A DNA stretch of 64,000 nt from the IMG/VR virus record IMGVR_UViG_3300028581_000024, positions 28,063 through 92,062 of that record. The stretch is one strand, 5' to 3'. Within the stretch, counting starts at the first letter, position 1, and the number at the start of each line of letters is the position of its first letter. The notes beneath the pieces are model-generated. The model was given only the letters and a program-made list of their open reading frames with translations. It ran no database searches and was not told the DNA's origin. The translations under genes were made by a program, and so were the position numbers. Below, one piece after another: positions 49,432 to 56,255 of the stretch. Source of the DNA: a virus.

Positions 49432-50754
49432 ATGCTTTTGAATAAACTTATTGAGAATACACTCAGAAACACTAAGCTCAAGAGAGTTAGAATAAAGGTA
49501 GATCCTTCCGAACTACCAGTTTTTGGATATGAGAATGTAGCTCACTTTGAGGGGTATGTATTGGAGGAATGCGGTACAACTGTAAGTGTATACATAGTAA
49601 ATGTCCCTCCAAATGTTAGCCCCATACAGCAAGTTGGTGCATCTCAAATAGAGCCTGTGGATGAGCCAACAATAAATCCATCCTTTCAGAACTTAAAGCG
49701 AAACCTCCTATCTGCACTTATAAAAGCCGGTCATGGTTCCGAAAGCCCTGTTTATAATCAAATTAAAGCAAGCAATAATCCAGAGTTTATTGAAACGTTC
49801 TTAAAGCAGGCAAGTATCGATCCTGAAGCACTTTTGAATGCCACATTTACAGAGGCAGCTACACTCTCTGCTTCAAATGCACAACCCACAGAAACACAAG
49901 GTGATGATTTAGATGAAATTTTTGGTCGTAAGCAAAGTAGGGCTAGAAGTATCCTTAAAAGTCTAGAAAATGGTGGCACTATATCCAAGGGCATAGGCAT
50001 GGTAGCTTCAGCAATTGACACTGCTTCTGAGCTGGCTCTAGGTAAGCGCAATATAGTTGCGCGTCTCTCCTCATTCTTAAAAACCTTAAACGTTCAAGAT
50101 CTTATAGATCTTAAGTCCTTGAAGCTACGTTCAAACGAATACTCACATATACCATATAAAGGTAATACTGTATACTTTACAGGTCTTCCTAAGTTGTCGT
50201 ACAATCAGGGACCTGTAAATTATCAGTTAAAAGGTAGTGTTGCTTCTGCTAATTATTCTGCAGAAGGTATCAAATATATTGTTTCAGACATTAACCCGAG
50301 CTATCCAAAGCTAGACAAAATAATGTTAGACTTTTCGGTGCTTGACAACCCACGTAAAACAGGTAAAGCTATCTTTATTATTGATGGGCAAAAGCGATAT
50401 AGTACCGCACAAATAACATTAACTGAGGATATCTGGTTTGTAAAAATACTCAAATATAATGTGGCAGATAAAACTCCGGAGAGTAGCAAAGGCTTAATAC
50501 ATGCTGTGCGTGCAAAGCGTCTCTTGAAGGATCTATTAGAAGGGTCATATCAAGAAGCTGAGAAGTTACCACAATTTAGTGATATTCTTATGGGATTTGC
50601 ACAAGATCTTAAGGGGTACGATAAATCAAAACTGGCTGATGTGATTGCTTTTTTCGAAGAATTGAAGAAAGAACCTGATTTTGCCGGAAAATCTGTTGCT
50701 GAAAAACTAAATAAATTGAAGGTTGTAATAAAAATAATAAAAGAGGAAATATAA
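49432..50754 (+). CDS. Large late protein with capsid-targeting-like N-terminus
   Basis: A 440-residue protein of unknown function beginning MLLNKLIENTLRNT, with an LIE site. Residues 15-65 form a beta-type domain (VRIKVDPSELPVFGYENVAH...). A disordered middle with Ala/Thr follows, then KQSRARSILKSLENGG and a second beta region (GNTVYFTGLPKLSYNQ). The C-terminal 100 residues are helical. It is coupled by one base to the next gene. Probably a packaged or virion protein. Confidence 0.7.
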   Translation: MLLNKLIENTLRNTKLKRVRIKVDPSELPVFGYENVAHFEGYVLEECGTTVSVYIVNVPPNVSPIQQVGASQIEPVDEPTINPSFQNLKRNLLSALIKAGHGSESPVYNQIKASNNPEFIETFLKQASIDPEALLNATFTEAATLSASNAQPTETQGDDLDEIFGRKQSRARSILKSLENGGTISKGIGMVASAIDTASELALGKRNIVARLSSFLKTLNVQDLIDLKSLKLRSNEYSHIPYKGNTVYFTGLPKLSYNQGPVNYQLKGSVASANYSAEGIKYIVSDINPSYPKLDKIMLDFSVLDNPRKTGKAIFIIDGQKRYSTAQITLTEDIWFVKILKYNVADKTPESSKGLIHAVRAKRLLKDLLEGSYQEAEKLPQFSDILMGFAQDLKGYDKSKLADVIAFFEELKKEPDFAGKSVAEKLNKLKVVIKIIKEEI

Positions 50755-51038
50755 TGCCATCAAAAACAGAAAAACAAAAAAGATTTTTTGGTGCCGTTAT
50801 GGGTGCTAAAGAGGGCAAAGCAAAAGTAACTGGGGCAGCAAAGAAAGCAGCTGCTAAGATGCCAGAAAAAAAGATTAAAGAGTTTCTCAAGAAAGAAAGT
50901 TTTGATGAAACTGTTAATAATTTCCTTGAGAAGTTTTTTAGAGAAGGAATGACAGTAGAGAGTCATTGTAAGTATGCTAAAGACGGTTGTGATTGCAGTG
51001 GTTGTGAAGAGTGTAAAGAAAATAAATTAAATCCTTAA
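50754..51038 (+). CDS. Small basic protein with Cys-rich tail (DUF3008-like N-terminus)
   Basis: A 94-residue protein. The N-terminus MPSKTEKQKRFFGAVMGAKEG is the pattern of a small phage/bacterial family (DUF3008-like) of unknown role. Two basic helices follow, and the C-terminus ends HCKYAKDGCDCSGCEECKE, five cysteines and a histidine fit for a metal site. The combination seems unusual. It overlaps the stop of the upstream late gene by one base. Confidence 0.65.
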   Translation: MPSKTEKQKRFFGAVMGAKEGKAKVTGAAKKAAAKMPEKKIKEFLKKESFDETVNNFLEKFFREGMTVESHCKYAKDGCDCSGCEECKENKLNP

Positions 51039-51051
51039 TACAAAAAATTAG

Positions 51052-51079
51052 TTGAGAATCAGCTAATATACATTATAAT
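51052..51079 (+). promoter_or_regulatory. Early sigma70-type promoter of queD
   Basis: TTGAGA (51052-51057), a 16-base spacer, TATAAT (51074-51079), 6 bases, ATG at 51086. Confidence 0.8.
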
Positions 51080-51085
51080 GTAGGT

Positions 51086-51748
51086 ATGGAATATCAAAGT
51101 ACTAAAATTATTGAACTTGGGAGTTGTGCATTTCGTCAATGGAAGGCAGACAGTCACTGCAAGTTTATTCATGGCTACAGATTGGTTGCAAAGTTTTGGT
51201 TTGCATGTGACCGTCTGGATGATAGAAATTGGGTTGTGGATTTTGGTGGGCTCAAGGAGCTTAAGCAGGTTCTGGAGAAACAGTTCGACCATACATTTTG
51301 TGTATCGGCAGATGATCCTCAGCTTGAGTTATTCAAACAACTGGATATTGCAGGTGTTTGTGATTTGAGAGTCATGCAGCGGGGCGTGGGCATCGAGAGA
51401 ACAGCCGAATGGTGTTTTGATGTGGCCGATGGGCATGTGAGAGGCATTACAAGTAACAGATGCTGGGTGGAGAGAGTTGAGGTGTGGGAGCATGATAAGA
51501 ACTCTGCAATTGTTAGTTATGGTACCACACATATGAACACACCAGCTGCACCTAATGACAAACAGAAAGTTGTAGCTGAGCAGTATGAACTTAATTTTAC
51601 TTCTCAGACACAGCCTGTTGCTAATGTTGTAGCAGCACCATCACCTGAAATACAGAAAGCTGCAGATAAAGAACATGGTGCTGCTGTTGGCAATAAAGTA
51701 TCTTCTGGTTGGGGAAACCCATACAGCGGCACAAGCTGGGGTGCTTAA
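51086..51748 (+). CDS. queD: QueD-like 6-carboxytetrahydropterin synthase
   Basis: A 220-residue member of the 6-pyruvoyl-tetrahydropterin synthase family, second step of the 7-deazaguanine pathway. The catalytic Cys25 and His29 of C-x3-H are present (SHCKFIHGY). Two usual zinc histidines are replaced: AFRQW has Phe16 where AAHRL has His, and HGY has Tyr31 where HGH has His. NWVVDFGGLK and FDHTF are conserved. The last 60 residues form a low-complexity tail ending NPYSGTSWGA. DNA here looks richer in G than flanking genes. Confidence 0.82.
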   Translation: MEYQSTKIIELGSCAFRQWKADSHCKFIHGYRLVAKFWFACDRLDDRNWVVDFGGLKELKQVLEKQFDHTFCVSADDPQLELFKQLDIAGVCDLRVMQRGVGIERTAEWCFDVADGHVRGITSNRCWVERVEVWEHDKNSAIVSYGTTHMNTPAAPNDKQKVVAEQYELNFTSQTQPVANVVAAPSPEIQKAADKEHGAAVGNKVSSGWGNPYSGTSWGA

Positions 51749-52503
51749 TCCTTATTAGTTCTTATTTTTATTGTTGATATTACTTTAACAATAAACTTCA
51801 ATAGCTTGCTCCTGGTAATATCTTCTTCAGTAAGATGAAACGCGTTAATGCCATTTGCATGACTGTCCTCTGTATCAAAAGCATTCATCATTTTCTCAAA
51901 CCCAGATTTGCCAAAGATATCTGATTGCAGTGTGTCTCCAATGACAAACAATTTACAGTTTTTTCCAAAACGTGTTAATATGGTCACCAATTCACTGTGT
52001 TCTAAGTTTTGAGCCTCATCCACAATGACCACGCTATTTGTAAAGGTTGAACCTCTCAAGAAATTAACTGGAACACACTTCATGTAATTGCTATCAAATA
52101 GCATGTTAGTTACTTGTTTGCCAACAAGTTCATCACATTTTTCAACCAACGGAATGCTCCATGGTTTGAACTTTTCATCGACTTCACCTGGTAAACTGCC
52201 CAATTTTCTGGTAGCGGATTCCACAATACTTCTTATGTACACAATTTCGTCTATTTTCTTTTCTTTGAGCATTGTTAGTGCAACGAACACAGCACAATAG
52301 GTTTTTGATGAACCTGCAGGACCATCACAAAAAATGATTTGCGAAGTGTCATCCATGGCTCTGTCTACCAAAGCTTTGTGTCTCTCGTTGAAATGGAACT
52401 TTTGATCTATTTTAAAGTTGAGAAAGATGTCTGTTCTTATGATACCATCTTGATCTTTTGCAAGTCTATTGGCCTTCTTGAGTGCCCTGTCTTTTTTCGA
52501 CAT
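51745..52503 (-). CDS. phoH: PhoH-like ATPase
   Basis: A 252-residue P-loop ATPase of the PhoH family. FCDGPAGSSKTYCAV is Walker A, SVVIVDEAQNLEHSEL Walker B, and GDTLQSDI the following motif. PhoH proteins may act in RNA metabolism; their role in phages, frequent in marine ones, is unclear. A late-type box is 6 bases before the start. It is between queD and queE, convergent with the former (shared TTAA stop) and divergent from the latter. Confidence 0.92.
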   Translation of the reverse strand: MSKKDRALKKANRLAKDQDGIIRTDIFLNFKIDQKFHFNERHKALVDRAMDDTSQIIFCDGPAGSSKTYCAVFVALTMLKEKKIDEIVYIRSIVESATRKLGSLPGEVDEKFKPWSIPLVEKCDELVGKQVTNMLFDSNYMKCVPVNFLRGSTFTNSVVIVDEAQNLEHSELVTILTRFGKNCKLFVIGDTLQSDIFGKSGFEKMMNAFDTEDSHANGINAFHLTEEDITRSKLLKFIVKVISTIKIRTNKD

Positions 52504-52509
52504 CTGTAA

Positions 52510-52517
52510 TATTTATG
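52510..52517 (-). promoter_or_regulatory. Late promoter box (CATAAATA) of phoH
   Basis: Seven of eight bases match, 6 bases before the ATG at 52503. Confidence 0.6.
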
Positions 52518-52519
52518 TC

Positions 52520-52547
52520 TTGATTTCAACTTAAGTTATATTATTAT
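52520..52547 (+). promoter_or_regulatory. Early promoter of queE
   Basis: TTGATT (52520-52525), a 16-base spacer, TATTAT (52542-52547), then 8 bases to the ATG at 52556, giving a 2-base leader at most. Confidence 0.65.
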
Positions 52548-52555
52548 ATATTGAT

Positions 52556-53302
52556 ATGCAAGATTCTACAATATTCTTAAGTGATGATAAGATTTTTTAT
52601 ACAATTGAGGGTGAAGGCGAGTTTGCAGGCATTCCATCTGTTTTCATGCGGCTTTCAATGTGCAATTTGACATGTCAGGGATTTAAATCAGCCGATGCTC
52701 CCTATGGATGTGATAGTTTTGTGAGTTGGTCTGTTAAAAACAAATATACAGTTAATGAGATTCTTGATTATTTGAAGGAAAAGGGGTATGACAAACGGTT
52801 AACTGGTGGTGCAATATGGAAGCTCACAGGGGGTGAGCCTCTCATTCAACAGAACAAACTTTTGGATTTAGTGGAAGCTTTTGTGGAACGTCATGGTGTT
52901 ACCCCCATCATTGATTTTGAGACTAACGCAACAATTATGCCACGTGAAGAGTGGGTTAATAAGTACAAAGCCACCTTCACAACTTCACCCAAGCTTGCCA
53001 ATAATGGTGATGCAGCAGATAAGAGATATAAGCCTGAGGTGTTGAATTGGCATGCAAGAAACGGGTCTGGGTTCAAATTTGTCATCAGCAAGCAAGAGGA
53101 TTTGGATGAAGTGTTTTCTAACTACATAGATGCTCCTGACATCAGAGTGCCCCGCAATAGAGTGTGGTTGATGCCATGTTGTGGTAGCCGTGCTGAGTTA
53201 ACTGAAAAAGCAGCCATGGTTGCTGAATTATGCAAGGAGCATATGTTTAATTTTAGCCCTCGATTACAGCTTGTTATTTGGGATAAAGCTCTAAAGGTAT
53301 AG
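52556..53302 (+). CDS. queE: QueE-like 7-carboxy-7-deazaguanine synthase
   Basis: A 248-residue radical SAM enzyme that rearranges carboxytetrahydropterin to 7-carboxy-7-deazaguanine. GEGEFAGIPSVFMRL precedes the cluster cysteines, here Cys36, Cys40 and Cys52: the third is separated by 11 residues instead of the usual 2, a pattern with an insert known for some QueE. KLTGGEPLIQ and ETNATI are typical later motifs. It completes the pathway with folE, queD and queC, all under early-type promoters. Confidence 0.9.
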   Translation: MQDSTIFLSDDKIFYTIEGEGEFAGIPSVFMRLSMCNLTCQGFKSADAPYGCDSFVSWSVKNKYTVNEILDYLKEKGYDKRLTGGAIWKLTGGEPLIQQNKLLDLVEAFVERHGVTPIIDFETNATIMPREEWVNKYKATFTTSPKLANNGDAADKRYKPEVLNWHARNGSGFKFVISKQEDLDEVFSNYIDAPDIRVPRNRVWLMPCCGSRAELTEKAAMVAELCKEHMFNFSPRLQLVIWDKALKV

Positions 53303-53335
53303 TTGATTAGTTTAACCTGAGATATAAACATACAC

Positions 53336-53533
53336 ATGAACGTAACAATTGATGTACAAATTACTGGTCAAAATGGTGGTGTTGAGTCTTACAGAGTCCT
53401 TCTCAATCAAGATGATCTGACGGGCATTATTAAGACAGAAGGTTTTGACGCTGGTAATAAAGCTCTAGAGGGGTTTGTTCAGAAATTCTTAACACAATTT
53501 CGTGAAAAGCTCTCGTCTGTTCTTAATCGCTAA
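53336..53533 (+). CDS. Small hypothetical protein
   Basis: A 65-residue protein, beta N-terminus (NVTIDVQITGQNGGVESYRV) and helical C-terminus. Family unknown. TTGATT at 53303-53308 stands 27 bases before the ATG, near the early spacing, with a weak -10. The next gene's late box starts just after the stop. Confidence 0.6.
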   Translation: MNVTIDVQITGQNGGVESYRVLLNQDDLTGIIKTEGFDAGNKALEGFVQKFLTQFREKLSSVLNR

Positions 53534-53535
53534 TT

Positions 53536-53543
53536 GATAAATA
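53536..53543 (+). promoter_or_regulatory. Late promoter box (GATAAATA)
   Basis: Seven of eight bases match, four bases before the GTG at 53548. Confidence 0.7.
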
Positions 53544-53547
53544 ATTA

Positions 53548-54420
53548 GTGCTTAATAATAGATTTGAGAATAAAATAAACCAACTACTACACGAGTTTTT
53601 AATAGCTGCACCTGTGGTCGTACCTGCTGCAGCTGCAGCCGCCCCCGCCATAAGTAGTATTATTACCGGGCTCTTAGCGCCGCTGATCACACTAGGTGGT
53701 GCACTTGCAATACATCATGGTATAACATCTAAGCAGTCTGCACCAACAGTACAACCACAGACTTCGCCGGATAGTGCACCGAGCAAGCAGAAGATGCTAC
53801 CCGGCACACTTGCTCCTACAGCAGAGCCAGAAAAAAAAGATATTAAAATGCTACCTGGCACAATTGCCCCCAGACCTGCATCAGATCAAAAGACTGTTGT
53901 ACCATCACCGCAAAGCCAGACGGCATCTACAACGGATGAAGGTGGTCAGTCTGTACCTGAGATATCTGCTGCTAAAACAAAGCAACCTACAACAACAGCT
54001 GTGACGCCACCCGTGCAAAATACAGTTGATGCAACAGCAACAGGCAGTCAAGTAAGTCCTAAATATGTGCCGCCAATACCCTCTTTTAAGGATTATTCTA
54101 AACAATATAAGAAGGGTAGTGTTGAGTATGGTCAACCAACAGATATTCCTCTTGGCGTAAATGCAGGACCAGGTGGTATATATTCTCAAGGCTATGGTCC
54201 AACTGCTTATACAGACACATCAAATACAGCTCCTATGGATGTAGTGAAACAGGTGTTCACCGGGCAAACACCGCAAGCGACACAGGGAGTACCACAGACC
54301 CCAGAGGATTTAGAAAATGCTCCGCAAGTAATAAAGAATAGATATCAAGACAGAATGACTCAAAAATCTAACAAAGAAACAAAAGCATTTGGCGGTGTAG
54401 CGAATCTTTTTAATCGTTGA
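53548..54420 (+). CDS. Late membrane-active-type protein with capsid-targeting-like N-terminus
   Basis: A 290-residue protein with GTG start. MLNNRFENKINQLLHEFLIA contains an LHE site. Directly after it comes a long hydrophobic Ala/Pro/Ile region (about residues 20-55, with ISSIITGLLAPLITLGGALA) able to cross a membrane. The rest is Pro/Thr/Gln-rich, with two copies of KMLPGT(L/I)AP around residues 80-105. If the leader is cut, a membrane-inserting head protein would be released. Function inferred only. Confidence 0.68.
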   Translation: MLNNRFENKINQLLHEFLIAAPVVVPAAAAAAPAISSIITGLLAPLITLGGALAIHHGITSKQSAPTVQPQTSPDSAPSKQKMLPGTLAPTAEPEKKDIKMLPGTIAPRPASDQKTVVPSPQSQTASTTDEGGQSVPEISAAKTKQPTTTAVTPPVQNTVDATATGSQVSPKYVPPIPSFKDYSKQYKKGSVEYGQPTDIPLGVNAGPGGIYSQGYGPTAYTDTSNTAPMDVVKQVFTGQTPQATQGVPQTPEDLENAPQVIKNRYQDRMTQKSNKETKAFGGVANLFNR

Positions 54421-54449
54421 TAATTACTATAAATCCTATAAAATAAGGT

Positions 54450-55145
54450 ATGCGAATAGCTTTTAGTGGTGCTGCTTGTACAGGTAAAACAACTACTTTA
54501 AATACTTTTCTTCAGAAATGGACAGGGTACAAAACACCTCAAGAGACTTATAGATCTTTAATTTCGGAAAATAATCACAGCAAAAAAACAGATAAAAAAT
54601 TACAAAAAGCTATTCTTGAGTTTATGCTTAATCAGCAAAAACAGTATACCGCTCACGATAAAGTGGCGTTTGATAGATGTGGTTTAGATAATATAGTCTA
54701 TACGATTTGGGCACTTGATAAAGGTAAGAAAGGATTTACTGATGCATTTACTAATGAGTGTATCGAGTTAGTAAAGGAAAGCATGAGACATTTGGATATT
54801 ATTTTCTGGTGTTCAAGAGATTTAATGGGACCGGCAGAGAATAATAATGTAAGAGAGACTGATCCCACTTATATTTCTGAAACAGATAATATCTTTAGAG
54901 CGATTTATGGTCAATTACAAACAAGTGGGGTCTCACCATTTTTTCCACCTAACGATAGTCCAGCACTAATTGAATTGAAAGGTGGTTTGGATGAACGACT
55001 CAATCTTGTGTCAATGTATGTTAATGAAGATGGTAACATGTATGGTGAAGAGCAGAGTTTGGTGAATATGGATGAGATAGCCAAGATGGAAGCTTTATTA
55101 AGAGAGCAACAAGGATTGGCTTCCAAAGAAAAGGGTATTTTATAA
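54450..55145 (+). CDS. P-loop nucleoside/nucleotide kinase-like NTPase
   Basis: A 231-residue protein with Walker A FSGAACTGKTTTLNTF at the N-terminus and DKVAFDRCGLDNIVY as the kinase-type DR motif. It resembles AAA_28/deoxynucleoside kinase-like ATPases. An LID-like basic region is not obvious. TTGATA stands 27 bases before the ATG, with TATAAA as a possible -10, so it may be early. Phosphorylation of a (modified) nucleotide is a possibility, not shown. Confidence 0.68.
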   Translation: MRIAFSGAACTGKTTTLNTFLQKWTGYKTPQETYRSLISENNHSKKTDKKLQKAILEFMLNQQKQYTAHDKVAFDRCGLDNIVYTIWALDKGKKGFTDAFTNECIELVKESMRHLDIIFWCSRDLMGPAENNNVRETDPTYISETDNIFRAIYGQLQTSGVSPFFPPNDSPALIELKGGLDERLNLVSMYVNEDGNMYGEEQSLVNMDEIAKMEALLREQQGLASKEKGIL

Positions 55146-55151
55146 TAAATA
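55144..55151 (+). promoter_or_regulatory. Late promoter box (AATAAATA)
   Basis: Seven of eight bases match, directly after the kinase stop and four bases before the ATG at 55156. Confidence 0.7.
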
Positions 55152-55155
55152 ATAG

Positions 55156-55371
55156 ATGCTATATGACAAAACATACAATCTATTAATGGAGAATTTTAGA
55201 TCCATCAAGACTGTTAGTCGATTGTTTTACCCAAGAAATTTCTCTTTGTCAGACGAATTCATTAAAGCATTCAACAAGGAATACAGCCGGTTGAAATCCA
55301 TGCAGATTGATGATAAAAGAATTCTGCACAAAATGACTCGTGCATTACCTTTTCACAAAGATAATAATTAA
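55156..55371 (+). CDS. Small late basic protein with capsid-targeting-like N-terminus
   Basis: A 71-residue protein, MLYDKTYNLLMENFRSIK, with an LME site near residue 12, then a basic helical body (YSRLKSMQIDDKRILHKM). After removal of the leader about 59 residues would remain. The stop (TTAA) is shared with the glycine-rich gene. Packaged DNA-binding peptide is a guess. Confidence 0.65.
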   Translation: MLYDKTYNLLMENFRSIKTVSRLFYPRNFSLSDEFIKAFNKEYSRLKSMQIDDKRILHKMTRALPFHKDNN

Positions 55372-56192
55372 TACTCAACCATAACCAAGCCGCTACCACC
55401 TGCTCCACCTCCACCGGATGCTCCGTTACCACCCCCGCCACCTGCACCAGTGCCAGTAGCACCGTTTGCACCTATCCCACCACTACCTAGACCACCACGA
55501 CCACCTCCCATACCTAAATAACCCTGGGCACCACTGCCACCACTTGACGATGCAGTACCGGCGCCCCCTACACCATTTTCCCCAGCTGAACCAACAGCAT
55601 TATAATCACCATTTGTACCTATAGTGCCGCCTGGCCCACCTGCAACTACATTACTGACTGATGCACTACCAGCTCCGCCGGCACTTCCACCTACGCCAGT
55701 AACAGTTGTCGAACCAAGCACAAAGGTAGAATTATTGCCGCTAGTATTTGAGCCGCCGCCTGCACCAACAGCATATGTAAATGAACCGGAAACATTAGTA
55801 AAGTACTTTATTGCTATACTTCCGGAACCACCACCACCACCTGCTGACCCTGCGGTACTGGTTGCAGCACCACCTCCACCCCCACCACCAACAACAGTTA
55901 CTTTTAAATTCTTAGCACCTGAAGGTATAGCTACCGTACCAGTGCCGCTACTATAAACCAATGCTGCAGTAAATCCAGACGGCTTGCTATCTAAATCTGC
56001 ACTTAAAGAAACGACTTGAGTGCTAACTGTAGCAAAAGCAGTATAAAAACTAACATTGTTAGGTCCGACAACAAAATTTCTAAAATCAATTATATTTGTA
56101 CCGTTTTCTGTCTCAGTTATAAGATAATCACCATTGACTATCTCCTCAACTTGATTTAGTTCTTTAATATTAACATTATTAAATGTTGGCAT
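55368..56192 (-). CDS. Glycine-rich tail fibre/tip protein
   Basis: A 274-residue protein. The first 90 residues look like a fibre attachment domain (NVNIKELNQVEEIVNGDYLI...). From about 100 to 270 the sequence is Gly/Ser/Ala-rich with GGGGGGG and GxG repeats (GGGSNTSGNNSTF, GMGGGRGGLGSGGIG), the pattern of polyglycine-type adhesin tips and of tail proteins with GGG sandwiches. A perfect late box and AAGGA ribosome site are upstream. Likely host-receptor contact; inferred from composition. Confidence 0.7.
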   Translation of the reverse strand: MPTFNNVNIKELNQVEEIVNGDYLITETENGTNIIDFRNFVVGPNNVSFYTAFATVSTQVVSLSADLDSKPSGFTAALVYSSGTGTVAIPSGAKNLKVTVVGGGGGGGAATSTAGSAGGGGGSGSIAIKYFTNVSGSFTYAVGAGGGSNTSGNNSTFVLGSTTVTGVGGSAGGAGSASVSNVVAGGPGGTIGTNGDYNAVGSAGENGVGGAGTASSSGGSGAQGYLGMGGGRGGLGSGGIGANGATGTGAGGGGGNGASGGGGAGGSGLVMVEY

Positions 56193-56200
56193 ATATCCTT

Positions 56201-56208
56201 TATTTATA
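56201..56208 (-). promoter_or_regulatory. Late promoter box (TATAAATA)
   Basis: A perfect box 8 bases before the ATG at 56192; AAGGA lies in between. Confidence 0.75.
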
Positions 56209-56221
56209 TGCTATAACGCAG

Positions 56222-56249
56222 TTGCAATACAAGTATTTTTATTTAAAAT
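56222..56249 (+). promoter_or_regulatory. Early sigma70-type promoter of the glycosyltransferase pair
   Basis: TTGCAA (56222-56227), a 16-base spacer, TAAAAT (56244-56249), 6 bases, GTG at 56256. Confidence 0.65.
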
Positions 56250-56255
56250 ATTGTT

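Noticed and set aside
55624-55956. Proline-rich open frame on the plus strand
   Set aside because: It is the complement of GGN glycine codons of the tail protein and has no start signals.
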